Below are positions 8,029 through 15,885 of a stretch of DNA of 64,000 nt, in pieces. The notes beneath the pieces are model-generated. The model worked only from the letters and a program-made list of their open reading frames with translations, did not search any database and had not been told where the DNA came from. The stretch is from Thalassospira lucentensis (GTDB lineage: Bacteria; Pseudomonadota; Alphaproteobacteria; Rhodospirillales; Thalassospiraceae): the NCBI RefSeq assembly GCF_032921865.1, contig NZ_CP136684.1, positions 2,763,001-2,827,000 of the forward strand, read 5' to 3'. Position 1 is the stretch's first letter, and each line of letters starts with the position of its first letter. The position numbers were made by a program, and so were the translations under genes.

Positions 8029-9600
8029 ATGGCGCAGGTGATTGATCGGGGGCGGGCGAGATGTGCCGGGTTTGGTGAGTTTGTCTGGATCTGGAATGCG
8101 ATGATGGGGCTTGGTTTGCCCGATCATCATCGGGCGATGGCGGGGTGGCTTGAGGATTGCTGGAAGGCGGGGAAGGGGCAGCTTTTGCTGATGGCGTTTC
8201 GCAATTCGGGCAAGTCCACGCTGGTCGGGCTGTTTTGCGCGTGGTTGCTGTATCGCGATGCGGATTTGCGCATTCTGGTTCTGGCCGCCGATCTGGGGTT
8301 GGCGAAAAAGATGGTGCGCAATGTCAAGCGCGTGATCGAACGCCATCCGTTGCTGGCGGGGCTTCTGCCCGAAAAGCGGGTCGATTGGGGGACGCAGCGT
8401 TTTACCGTCGAACGACCGGGCGTATTGCGGGATCCGTCGATGCAGGCGGCCGGTATTGGCGCCAATATCACCGGATCGCGGGCCGATGTGGTGATTTGCG
8501 ATGATGTCGAGGTGCCCAAAAACAGCGATAGCGCCCATAAACGCGCCGAACTGCGCGAAAAACTGGGCGAGATTGCCTATGTCCTGTCGCCCGATGGGAC
8601 GCAGATTTATGTTGGCACCCCGCATAGCTATTATTCGATCTATGCCGACGAAATCCGGGCCGAAACCGGCGAAGCCGCCCCGTTTCTGGCGGGGTTTGAG
8701 CGGTTCTGCCTGCCGATCCTTGATGATCAGGGGCAATCGAGCTGGCCGGAACGGTTCCCGATCACCAAGATCGAGGATATTCGCCGCCATACCGGGGAGC
8801 GGAAATTTGCCAGTCAGATGATGCTGGAGATGGTCGCCCCCAGTGACGGGATCCTCGACCCTGCGCGGTTGCGCCGTTATGGCGATGATGCGGTGATCGC
8901 GCAGGCCAATGGCGCACTTCACCTGTCCATCGGGGATCGGCAGATGATGGCGGGCGCGTGCCATTTTGATCCGAGTTTTGGCAAAGGCGGGGGTGTACCT
9001 GGTGGCGCAAATGAGGGCGCAAAGGGGGGTGATGGCGCGGTGATCGCGTGCGTTTATGTCTGCGAGCGGGGCGAATACTGGCTGCATGATATGGCGTGGC
9101 TGACATTTGATGCCACGCGCCTGCACGAAGCCGATGAAGCCAGCCAGATCTGTGCCGGGGCGGCGGCGTTCATCAAGGCGCATCATTTGCCATCCGTCCG
9201 GGTCGAGACCAATGGGGTCGGGCGGTTTTTGCCCAATATCCTGCGGCGCGCCTTAAAGCAGGCCGACTGGGCGGCAAGTGTGGTCGAACATCACGAGGCG
9301 AAAAACAAGGATGTGCGGATCGAGGATGCATTTAGCGCGGCGTTGAGTGCCGGGCTTTTGCATGCGCATGAACGCATCTGGCAAACGCCGTTCATCCGTG
9401 AAATGCGCGAATGGCGTCCGGGCGAGGGCCGGGCGCGCCGCCGGGGCAAAACGGGGCAGCATGATGACGGGCTTGATGCGGTTGCGGGGTGCCTTATTCA
9501 TGAGCCGGTGCGCCTGCCGCGGGTGGAAAAAGCCCGGTCGGAGGGCGACTGGCGGCCATCCGGGGCGGCATTTGCGGCGCAAAAGACGTTTGAACCGTAA
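8029..9600 (+). CDS. terL: phage terminase large subunit
   Basis: The protein has 523 residues from ATG 8029, with GAGGGG about 9 bases upstream. The ATPase half has a Walker A variant FRNSGKST (about 57-64), Walker B VVICDDVE (about 154-161) and a coupling motif IYVGTPHS. The C-terminal nuclease half has the RNase-H-like acidic residues in HFDPSFGKGGG, RVETNGVGRFLP and HDDGLDAVAGCL. It packages phage DNA into preformed heads. The ORF is complete with all motifs. No portal, prohead protease or capsid gene follows it, which is unusual. A REP pair lies immediately upstream. It could serve a defective prophage or a gene-transfer particle with structural genes elsewhere. Confidence 0.9.
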   Translation: MAQVIDRGRARCAGFGEFVWIWNAMMGLGLPDHHRAMAGWLEDCWKAGKGQLLLMAFRNSGKSTLVGLFCAWLLYRDADLRILVLAADLGLAKKMVRNVKRVIERHPLLAGLLPEKRVDWGTQRFTVERPGVLRDPSMQAAGIGANITGSRADVVICDDVEVPKNSDSAHKRAELREKLGEIAYVLSPDGTQIYVGTPHSYYSIYADEIRAETGEAAPFLAGFERFCLPILDDQGQSSWPERFPITKIEDIRRHTGERKFASQMMLEMVAPSDGILDPARLRRYGDDAVIAQANGALHLSIGDRQMMAGACHFDPSFGKGGGVPGGANEGAKGGDGAVIACVYVCERGEYWLHDMAWLTFDATRLHEADEASQICAGAAAFIKAHHLPSVRVETNGVGRFLPNILRRALKQADWAASVVEHHEAKNKDVRIEDAFSAALSAGLLHAHERIWQTPFIREMREWRPGEGRARRRGKTGQHDDGLDAVAGCLIHEPVRLPRVEKARSEGDWRPSGAAFAAQKTFEP

Positions 9601-9886
9601 AATATTCCGTGAATTCACAAATGCTTATGCACATCGTCGATCACAAAAGCGCGATATTCATGGAAAATTCAACTTTCATGCTTACGTTAACTATATGAAG
9701 GAATAGTTTTACGGAAATTTATCTATACCAAAGGCGTATATTTGACGAAATGATTTGCCTGCCGGTGCGATTGGGCCGGACCTATTTCCGCTTTGCGGCG
9801 TTGGTCAATTTATAGACTGGTTTACAAGTTGCTCCTGATTTCAACCGGAGCGCGCCGTCTGTGATCCCTTGAAGGAGGGCCTGACC
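9601..9886. other. AT-rich gap after terL, no gene seen
   Basis: These 286 bases are clearly more AT-rich than their surroundings, especially 9601-9760. I see no convincing ORF, hairpin terminator or RNA gene. The end (9872-9878, AAGGAGG) is the ribosome-binding site of the next gene. A promoter for that gene must lie here, but I could not fix its boxes. Confidence 0.5.
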
Positions 9887-10204
9887 ATGAGGAGCATTCC
9901 AAAACTCATCGCCGTGACAGTTGGTGCGATTGCGGTCGCAACCCTGCTTGCCATGCCAGCCAATGCCGCATCCCCTGTCTGCGGAGACCGGACCAAGGTG
10001 CTTGACAGCCTGAGTGCCAAATATGCCGAGGAACCGGTTGCGGTCGGTGTGACCGCCAATGGCGGCGTGATCGAGGTGTTAAAAGCCCCCGATGGCAAAA
10101 CCTGGACCATCCTGTTTACCTCGCCCAACGGGGCAAGCTGCCTTGTGGCATCGGGCGAGGCCTGGCAGGAACTGGAAGTGAAACTGAACGGGCCCCATGC
10201 CTGA
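9887..10204 (+). CDS. small secreted protein of unknown function
   Basis: The protein has 105 residues from ATG 9887, with a perfect AAGGAGG (9872-9878) 8 bases upstream. Residues 1-28 form a Sec signal peptide (MRSIPK, a hydrophobic core, then Ala-Asn-Ala-Ala). The mature part has about 77 residues with two Cys (PVCGD and GASCLVA) that could form a disulfide in the periplasm, and a beta-hairpin-like VTANGGVIEVLKAPDGKTWTIL stretch. I do not recognise the family. It stands alone and is followed by a long gap with a terminator. Confidence 0.75.
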   Translation: MRSIPKLIAVTVGAIAVATLLAMPANAASPVCGDRTKVLDSLSAKYAEEPVAVGVTANGGVIEVLKAPDGKTWTILFTSPNGASCLVASGEAWQELEVKLNGPHA

Positions 10205-10403
10205 ACCGGTAGCGCGGCAAGATCGCTGCGTGACGGCTTCAAAAGCGCATTCGAGCGCGCATGGTGCGGCCTGTGTCGGGATGCCCGCCGGCCGATTGTG
10301 GCCGGGGTGGTGCCGGTGAGACCTAAGCCTGAGCCCCGAACCCTGAACCCTGAATTCGGATGATATTGCGCCTTTTGAGTTTCGACGAGTGACCTCCTTG
10401 ACT

Positions 10404-10437
10404 GACCCGCAAGCCTTTCGGTTTGCGGGTCTTTTTT
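10404..10437 (+). terminator. strong rho-independent terminator
   Basis: A 12-bp stem (10404-10415 with 10420-10431, one G-U pair) closes a TTTC loop and is followed by six T. Confidence 0.9.
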
Positions 10438-10479
10438 GTTTCGGGGCGGAAGGATGATGCCGGGGATGCAGCGCGAAGG

Positions 10480-10577
10480 ACTGGATTCCCGCCTGCGCGG
10501 GAATGACGGAGGTTGAGGCGGAGCTTGAGGCGGGCGATATCCCCCATGCCGTCACTCCCGCGAAAGCGGGAGTCCAT
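10480..10577. repeat. paired REP-like palindromes, element 7
   Basis: The left T-type unit (10480-10509) and right C-type unit (10550-10577) are separated by about 40 bases, the longest spacer among the pairs here. ATGCAGCGCGAAGG precedes the left unit. Confidence 0.9.
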
Positions 10578-10723
10578 CTGGCAGCGGGTTTGGTGGATGG
10601 TTTTGAGGGGGTTAAATTTATGAAAATGCGGTTCTTTTTCGTGTTGACCTCAATATTGGTTAAGGTTGCAGCATGGCCTTCCTGCCCCGGAACGGGGCGC
10701 CCCATCAGGAGGAAAGACGGATT

Positions 10724-11182
10724 ATGGAACAGATTTTCATGAAGCCCCGGCATGCCGCGCCGCCGCGTGTGATTGACGCGATCCTGCAAAGCGGGTGGCT
10801 GTGGCTGCTCGCGCGGATATGTCTGATGATCATTTTCATCGCGTCGGGTGCGGCCAAGCTGATCGATTTTGACGGCGGGGTGGCGGAAATGGCCGCCGCC
10901 GGGCTTTCGCCCGCATGGCTGTTTAACATTCTGGTCGTGGTGACCCTTCTGGTCAGTGCGGTTCTGGTGCTGATGGACCGGGCGGTGTGGCTGGCGTGCG
11001 GGGCGCTTTCGGTGTTTCTGCTTCTGACCATCGTGATCGTGCATAGCTTCTGGAACATGGAGGGGCCAAAGGCGCAGATTTCGATGTTCTTTGCGCTGGA
11101 GCATATCGGGGTGATTGGCGGGTTGATGATGACCGCCATGGTCAGCCGGTTACGCCGCCTGATCAGGGATGCCGGGGCCTGA
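10724..11182 (+). CDS. DoxX family membrane protein
   Basis: The protein has 152 residues from ATG 10724; AGGAGG (10707-10712) lies upstream at a slightly long spacing, and ATG 10673 is an alternative start. It has four membrane segments: about 26-46 (LLARICLMIIFIASGAAKLI), 62-82, 87-110 and 122-142. The motif ARICLMIIFIASGAAKL with a following Phe-Asp is typical of DoxX/DoxD-like proteins, some of which act in thiosulfate or redox metabolism. The specific function is not evident. A terminator at 11216 ends the transcript. Confidence 0.75.
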   Translation: MEQIFMKPRHAAPPRVIDAILQSGWLWLLARICLMIIFIASGAAKLIDFDGGVAEMAAAGLSPAWLFNILVVVTLLVSAVLVLMDRAVWLACGALSVFLLLTIVIVHSFWNMEGPKAQISMFFALEHIGVIGGLMMTAMVSRLRRLIRDAGA

Positions 11183-11215
11183 GCCAGACCCGGCAGTAAC
11201 GAAACAACAACAACC

Positions 11216-11250
11216 GGCCCGCATGGCGTGACAGCGATGCGGGCCTTTTT
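11216..11250 (+). terminator. rho-independent terminator
   Basis: A perfect 9-bp stem GGCCCGCAT/ATGCGGGCC (11216-11224 with 11237-11245) is followed by five T. Confidence 0.85.
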
Positions 11251-11285
11251 CATGCGCGATTTATGCAAAGGGGCAGGAGGATGTG

Positions 11286-11579
11286 ATGAGCGGACCGGTT
11301 GATCTGATCTGGTGGATTACGGCGGTGGAAATCCCGGCGGTGGCGGGGCTTTTCTGGCTGACCTGGCGGATGCGTGGCGAGTTTTCCGACCGGCTTGAAA
11401 GCCTGCGTGTCAGCCACGATGCGGAGATGATCGAACTTCGCGACGGGCTGGCGGATTTCAAGCTGGATGTGGCGCGAAACTACGTTTCGATCCCGTACCT
11501 CAAGGATATTGAAAAACGCCTGACCGCGCATCTGCTGCGGATCGAGGCGAAGCTTGATCACAATGCGCCAGCGGCATGA
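11286..11579 (+). CDS. phage lysis-associated membrane/coiled-coil protein
   Basis: The protein has 97 residues. ATG 11286 has AGGAGG (11275-11280) 5 bases upstream. It has one N-terminal membrane segment (about 5-25, LIWWITAVEIPAVAGLFWLTW) followed by a charged, probably coiled-coil region (MRGEFSDRLESLRVSHDAEMIELRDGL). This is the shape of Rz-type inner-membrane spanins and of DUF2730-like phage proteins. It sits directly before the endolysin gene, which supports a lysis role. The exact family is not certain. Confidence 0.65.
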   Translation: MSGPVDLIWWITAVEIPAVAGLFWLTWRMRGEFSDRLESLRVSHDAEMIELRDGLADFKLDVARNYVSIPYLKDIEKRLTAHLLRIEAKLDHNAPAA

Positions 11580-11611
11580 GGCCGGGGGCAAAACAGGATA
11601 AGGAAACAGCG

Positions 11612-12067
11612 ATGAATGATGTTCTGACGATGGATGCGATCACCGACCCGCACATTTTGCCGGTGGGTGATGTTCTGGCGCGGACCCTTTATGGCGAGGC
11701 GCGCGGCGAGGGTTTGCCGGGGATCGAGGCGGTGGCCTGCGTGATCCTGAACCGGGTGGCGTTTGCCAAAGCGCGCGGGCGGTATTGGTGGGGCAGTACG
11801 GTTTCGCAGGTGTGCCTGAAACCGGGGCAGTTTTCATGCTGGAACGCGGGCGATCCGAACCGGGCGAAGTTGCTTAAACTCAGCGCGCGCGACCCGGCAT
11901 ACCGGCTGTGCAAACGGGTGGCGACCCGCGCCCTAGCGGGGGAGATTGCCGACATGACCCAGGGGGCGACGCATTATCACACCCATGCGGTTGATCCCTA
12001 TTGGGCGCGGGGGCAGGTGCCGGTGGCGGAGATTGGCGGGCATCTGTTTTATCGCGGGATTAACTAA
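11612..12067 (+). CDS. SleB-type cell-wall hydrolase (endolysin)
   Basis: The protein has 151 residues from ATG 11612, with TAAGGA about 8 bases upstream; ATG 11576, overlapping the previous stop, has no ribosome site. It matches the hydrolase SleB family: LARTLYGEARGEGLPGIEAVACVILNR (catalytic Glu in YGEARGE), FSCWN, and ATHYHTHAVDPYWA. Such enzymes cleave peptidoglycan glycan strands and serve as endolysins of alphaproteobacterial phages and gene-transfer agents. It has no signal peptide, so a holin is needed for export; a 3TM holin gene lies about 800 bp downstream. Confidence 0.85.
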   Translation: MNDVLTMDAITDPHILPVGDVLARTLYGEARGEGLPGIEAVACVILNRVAFAKARGRYWWGSTVSQVCLKPGQFSCWNAGDPNRAKLLKLSARDPAYRLCKRVATRALAGEIADMTQGATHYHTHAVDPYWARGQVPVAEIGGHLFYRGIN

Positions 12068-12119
12068 CCCGTTGGTCGTTATTGCCATCATGGCCATCGG
12101 GTGAATCCAAAGCCTTGCC

Positions 12120-12716
12120 TCAATTGGCGATAAAGGCCCCGGACCACATATGGGCGATGTTCTGGAACGGGACGGGCTGGGTGAAATAGGACAGCGGATC
12201 ATTGATATAAAGCACTGCTGTCGGCCCCATCGGGGTTTGCACCCATGCCATCCCGCGCAGCACCACGACATGCCCGGAAAAGGGGGTGTTTTGCAGTTTC
12301 AGGATAATCGGACGCCCCGATGCCAGGGTGTTGTAAAGCACCATCGGATGGGCGGGCATGCCATAACCGGCGACATTGTTGCTGACCATGCTCAGCAATT
12401 GCATGATTTCCGGGTCGTGTCCGGTGCGGATGCATTGCTCTGCCAGCATCGGGTTGGACATCACGAGCGCTGAATTGCAGCAGGTCGGTTGCGACATGCC
12501 GTTTGCGACAGAAACAAGCTCGCACTGATGCGGGGATGTATTGGGATGGGTATGGTTTTTCCAATGGGCGATCTGTTCGACCACGGCGACCCAGCACCAG
12601 ACCTTTGTCTGTTGCGTGATATTGACAATGCCAAGGTCGATCGGCGGCGGGAGCTGCTGCGCATTGGCCTGATTTATCCCCAGAAACAATAGCATTGCGG
12701 CAAGAAATCTTTTCAT
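12120..12716 (-). CDS. secreted papain-like cysteine protease
   Basis: The protein has 198 residues with a Sec signal peptide (MKRFLAAMLLFLGINQANA, cut near residue 19). The catalytic Cys lies in VWCWVAVVEQIAHW (Cys41), the His in SGHVVVLRGM, and the Asn/Asp in LYINDP, the order of papain-like and C39-like peptidases. Several other Cys (HQCELV, PTCCN, EQCIR) could form disulfides, which fits an extracytoplasmic enzyme. It is transcribed against the flanking lysis genes and lies between endolysin and holin, so it looks like an inserted cargo gene. The substrate is unknown. Confidence 0.75.
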   Translation of the reverse strand: MKRFLAAMLLFLGINQANAQQLPPPIDLGIVNITQQTKVWCWVAVVEQIAHWKNHTHPNTSPHQCELVSVANGMSQPTCCNSALVMSNPMLAEQCIRTGHDPEIMQLLSMVSNNVAGYGMPAHPMVLYNTLASGRPIILKLQNTPFSGHVVVLRGMAWVQTPMGPTAVLYINDPLSYFTQPVPFQNIAHMWSGAFIAN

Positions 12717-12862
12717 GACGGCCCCCTGATATCCCCTGCATCCAAACGCGAATATTAGATTTGATAAATAAATCTATTGGTTTTTTATTTTCGCGTCAAT
12801 TTATTCAGGGTTGTGTTGGCGGGCTGAGGAAACCGGCATTTTTAAAAGGAAGGAGGTATCAC

Positions 12863-13351
12863 GTGATACCAGCATTACTGGCGCAAATCGGCCTGCCGCT
12901 TTTGATGAAGGCGGTTGGCGCGGGGCTTGACACCATTGATCATCCGGTCGCGAAAACTGCGGCCGAGGGGCTTAAACAGGTGGGCGATGCGGTGACAAAG
13001 GGGGATGTCACCCCGGCCCAGATCGCGGAGGCCAACCGCCATTCCGAACGCATGGCGGAAATAGAGCTTTCGCGGGACCGGAGCGTTTTGGCAACCGTCA
13101 ACCGCACCATCCGGGCCGAGGTGCAAAGCGAGGATGCGTTTGTGCGGCGCTGGCGACCGAGCTTTGGCTATGCCGTGGCACTGACCTGGATCATGACCAT
13201 GGGATCGATTGCGGCCGCCATCATCCTGACCCCGCTTCAGGCCCCGGCGATTATTGCGGCATTGGTCAATACCAGCCCGATCTGGGGCATTGCGCTGGGC
13301 GTTCTGGGGGTCAGTGTGGTGAAGCGGAGTGCGGATAAGAAGATCGGGTGA
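12863..13351 (+). CDS. 3TM holin family protein
   Basis: The protein has 162 residues from GTG 12863, with AAGGAGG (12850-12856) 6 bases upstream; the longer in-frame extension from 12761 has no such site. The N-terminus is hydrophobic (MIPALLAQIGLPLLMKAVGAGL). Then comes a charged region with EDAFVRRWRPSFGYAVALTWIMTMGSIAAAIIL, and the last hydrophobic helices are about 135-155. 'RRWRPSFGYAVALTWI' is the signature of the 'holin of 3TMs, for gene-transfer release' family. It should permeabilise the inner membrane for the endolysin. Confidence 0.85.
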   Translation: MIPALLAQIGLPLLMKAVGAGLDTIDHPVAKTAAEGLKQVGDAVTKGDVTPAQIAEANRHSERMAEIELSRDRSVLATVNRTIRAEVQSEDAFVRRWRPSFGYAVALTWIMTMGSIAAAIILTPLQAPAIIAALVNTSPIWGIALGVLGVSVVKRSADKKIG

Positions 13352-13363
13352 TCGGTTGAAGGC

Positions 13364-13791
13364 TTAGGCAGGCTGGCTATCGAATGTGCGGGAGACAAAT
13401 TGCTCGATATTTTGCGGAAGATATCCGAGTAACTCCCCCATTCGTCTTACATCTGTTTCATGGCTGATGACGGTTCCCACGCAGAGATTCCGGTTCATTT
13501 CCATGGCGTCCGCGATGCGCCATTCTTCGCCGGAAAGGGCGAAAAGCAGGTAACGGATTTTGTGCTTTTCGGGGTGGCTGAGCACCGGAATGATTTCTTC
13601 GTGGCGGATGATGGTGCCGTTTGCAACGTGGGGGCGAAATCGGTATCGGGCAGGTGGGCGCAGTATAGAGCAGCATCATAAAACATTGCCATCGGTTTTG
13701 ACCCGGCAAGCATCAGCTCAAGTTCCCTTCCTTCATGCGGGCCGATGCCCAGTGGAAGGGGGGCTTGCGGATTGCTGCGGTTGTTGGTCAA
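13364..13791 (-). pseudogene. frameshifted gene of unknown function
   Basis: Two overlapping minus-strand frames join into one coherent protein of about 142 residues if one base is added at the run of five G at 13630-13634. Reading from ATG 13791, the first part (MTNNRSNPQAPLPLG..., ending near DFAP) then continues as HVANGTIIRHEEIIPVLSHPEKHK and runs to TFDSQPA at the stop at 13364. Without the extra base, the first frame ends at 13495 in low-complexity sequence. This is either a real inactivating deletion in a homopolymer or a sequencing error. I do not recognise the family. It lies just beyond the holin gene. Confidence 0.7.
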
Positions 13792-13907
13792 TGGAGTGTT
13801 CCGATTGTGCGGGGCTCAGATGCTATATCGAAAGGGATAGGGCCGGGCTTCCGCGATCAAGGAAGTGGCGCACGGGGAGTGGGCATTTATGCTGGAGGGT
13901 AAGGTTA

Positions 13908-14678
13908 TTAGATACTCGGGTGAGGAAGAGCTGCCAAATTTTCAAACGCAAGGTTGATGCCTAAAGGCTCGTGTTGTGCCAGTTTCTTATCAATTTGCCA
14001 ATTCAACCAACATATCCATGGAGATCCCGCTTCAATATCAGATGATCCAATTAAAAACAGATACTTATCTATGACTCGCCTCGGGAATTGATATTGAAGT
14101 CCCGCTTCCTGTATTGCATCTTCAATTGTCTGAATATTCTGCAAACTGAAAGTTTCGGCGAAGCATACTTGAAAATCATCTTTTATTTTATTCGTGCTGA
14201 GACGATTGTTCAGCATTTTCAACCCTAAACGTGACAATGAATCATGCATCATCCAACCGTCTGGATCAAAGAACCAAACGAGTTTGGCGCAGAACGTTCT
14301 TGTTGATTTGTCGCCGACGAATTGGCGTATTATTTTCTGTAATTCGTTATGTATTGACAGTGCTGGTGCCTCTTCAGGCATTTTGTTCAAAAGCGTAGCA
14401 ATTCCGTTATACAATTTTCCCATTTTTTCTTTTTTGATTCGAGCGCTTTTTTCTTTTGGGTGTAAGGAAATGGTGCGACTAACACTGTAGAAGTTTGCAA
14501 AAACCTGAACGTCATAGGCCGTTAATTCTCGCTTCTTAGCTTTGAGGTACAAGTACTCGTCTATAAAATGCCAACCTCTTTCCGCTTCGAAAATTGCCCA
14601 TAGCCATGCGGCCTTGTGCAGATTGTCCGAGTTGTGCCAGAAATCCGATGAGTGACGATCCTCAACGAAATTAGTCAT
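13908..14678 (-). CDS. AT-rich orphan protein, possibly acquired
   Basis: The protein has 256 residues. It has no signal peptide or membrane segments. It is rich in Trp, Phe, Lys and Asn, and its base composition is far more AT-rich than its neighbours, a sign of recent transfer. The segment FCAKLVWFFDPDGWMMHDSLSRLGLKM resembles a motif of helical orphan proteins in which a Lys, a 'F.P' turn and 'DS' are conserved, but I cannot name a family. It stands alone between a frameshifted gene and exoD. Its position at the end of a phage-like block suggests cargo, perhaps defence or superinfection exclusion; this is a guess. Confidence 0.6.
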   Translation of the reverse strand: MTNFVEDRHSSDFWHNSDNLHKAAWLWAIFEAERGWHFIDEYLYLKAKKRELTAYDVQVFANFYSVSRTISLHPKEKSARIKKEKMGKLYNGIATLLNKMPEEAPALSIHNELQKIIRQFVGDKSTRTFCAKLVWFFDPDGWMMHDSLSRLGLKMLNNRLSTNKIKDDFQVCFAETFSLQNIQTIEDAIQEAGLQYQFPRRVIDKYLFLIGSSDIEAGSPWICWLNWQIDKKLAQHEPLGINLAFENLAALPHPSI

Positions 14679-14856
14679 ATTGGTTGTTCCTGCGCGGCGA
14701 TATTAATCTCTTAGTAGAGTTTTTCACAGTTTTCGCTTGAGGCAAACAACTCTTGCCGCCATTAGATTTTGTTGCGTGTTTCCCTTAGGGAAACAAACCC
14801 GCCGACCCCGCGTTGCAGGGACAACGTGATTTTGCAAACAGGCAGCGAGGGTTGGC

Positions 14857-15444
14857 ATGACGGACACAGGGCCGGGTTCCGTGGGCGGGATTGTGGCGCG
14901 GATCCGGGATCGGGCGGCGGGGCGGCGCGCGGTTTCGGTTGAGGATATGGTGGCTGTGCTGGGGCGGCGGAGTTATGGGCCGTTCCTGTTTGTGCCGGGC
15001 CTGATCGGGGTGACACCCCTATCGGGCATTCCGATGGTGCCCGCGATCCTTGCGATTATTGTCGCGCTTTTTGCCATTCAGATCGTTCTGGGGCGGTCGC
15101 ATTTGTGGTTGCCCGATATCTTTGGCCGCCGGTCGTTTGACGGGGCAAGGGTCGCCGATGCAATGCGCCGGATCGAACCGGTGGCGGGGAAGCTTGATCG
15201 CTGGTTTTACGGGCGGTTGCCGGTCCTGACCGGGCGGCATGCGGTGCGGGTGGCGGCGGTGATCTGCCTGCTGCTTTCGGCTGTGGTGCCGTTTTTTGAA
15301 ATGATACCCTTTGCCGGGATCGCACCGATGAGCGCGATTGCCGCCTTCGGGCTTGCGATCCTTGTGCGTGACGGGGCTTTGATGCTGTCGGCGATCATCA
15401 TCACGGTGGCGGCGGTCGGCGGGTTTATGGCAGTTCTGATATAG
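14857..15444 (+). CDS. exoD: exopolysaccharide synthesis protein ExoD family
   Basis: The protein has 195 residues, normal for ExoD. The N-terminal region (SVEDMVAVLGRRSYGPFLFVPGLIGVTPLSGIPMVPAILAIIVALFAIQIVLGR) carries the family pattern 'GxRxxGPxLLxPxLxxxxPxxGIP'. Four hydrophobic segments follow, at about 55-75, 125-145, 150-165 and 170-195, making it an inner-membrane protein. In rhizobia exoD mutants are altered in exopolysaccharide and alkali tolerance, but the molecular role is unknown. The start is preceded by GCGAGGGTTGGC, a weak ribosome site. The gene stands alone. Confidence 0.85.
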   Translation: MTDTGPGSVGGIVARIRDRAAGRRAVSVEDMVAVLGRRSYGPFLFVPGLIGVTPLSGIPMVPAILAIIVALFAIQIVLGRSHLWLPDIFGRRSFDGARVADAMRRIEPVAGKLDRWFYGRLPVLTGRHAVRVAAVICLLLSAVVPFFEMIPFAGIAPMSAIAAFGLAILVRDGALMLSAIIITVAAVGGFMAVLI

Positions 15445-15504
15445 TTCACAGCGCGCGATTGATGCCATATTGCGCAAAGCGGGGACGCGCCCTACATTCC
15501 CCGG

Positions 15505-15885
15505 ATGACAAATACATCACATACCATGATTTACCGCGTATTGGGTTCGGACGAATGGGCCGAGGCGCTGGCGACCGGGCATTATGCCGGGGCCCCGCAC
15601 GATATTGCGGATGGCTTCATCCATTTTTCCACCATCGATACGCTGGCGGCGACGCTTGCGCTGCATTATCCGAAGCGCGGCGGATTGCGGCTTTTGCATG
15701 TGCCGGTCGAGGCGGTCGCGGACAAGCTGAAATGGGAACCGGCGCGCGGTGGCACGCTGTTCCCGCATCTTTATGATGCGCTTTCGGTCGAGCATGTTGC
15801 ACGCGTTGATGACCTGAAACTTGATGATAACGAAGTTCACATCCTGCCGGAGGATCTGCGCCCCGACTATATGAGCAGAGGATAA
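15505..15885 (+). CDS. DUF952 domain protein
   Basis: The protein has 126 residues from ATG 15505; ATG 15526 (MIYRVLG) is an equally plausible start and matches the family's usual N-terminus. Motifs IYRVLGSDEWAEA, YAGAPHDIADGFIHFST, LLHVPVEAV and FPHLYDALSVEHV are characteristic of DUF952, a small cytoplasmic family of unknown function. In several alphaproteobacteria this gene sits next to pyrD (from memory); here pyrD lies about 4 kb downstream with unrelated genes between. The stop codon abuts the stop of the next, opposite-strand gene with no spacer. Confidence 0.85.
   Translation: MTNTSHTMIYRVLGSDEWAEALATGHYAGAPHDIADGFIHFSTIDTLAATLALHYPKRGGLRLLHVPVEAVADKLKWEPARGGTLFPHLYDALSVEHVARVDDLKLDDNEVHILPEDLRPDYMSRG

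Larger units (their letters stand above)
10205..10723. other. 518-bp gap with terminator and REP pair
   Basis: After the secreted-protein gene there is a GC-rich stretch with no credible ORF, a short CCGAACCCTGAACCCTGAA tandem-like run (about 10334-10352), a rho-independent terminator (10404-10437) and REP element 7 (10480-10577). An AT-rich stretch (10610-10670) precedes the DoxX gene and may hold its promoter. The terminator sits 200 bp past the last gene, so a long 3' untranslated region or a small RNA is possible but not shown. Confidence 0.5.

Noticed and set aside
7969..9186. Long minus-strand frame opposite the terminase gene
   Set aside because: The terminase frame has all ATPase and nuclease motifs; the opposite frame is a Pro/Arg-rich shadow.
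10205..10440. A small RNA gene ending at the terminator at 10404
   Set aside because: The terminator is strong, but I could not identify a promoter or a known RNA structure; a long 3' untranslated region is equally possible.
1..10577. The repeated palindromes could be read as a CRISPR array
   Set aside because: Units are palindromic pairs at irregular kilobase distances between genes, with no regular spacers and no cas genes in the window.
1065..13351. Calling the phage-like region a complete prophage or a functional gene-transfer agent
   Set aside because: Portal, protease, major capsid, tail-tube, integrase and attachment sites were not found in the window, so only module-level calls are made.
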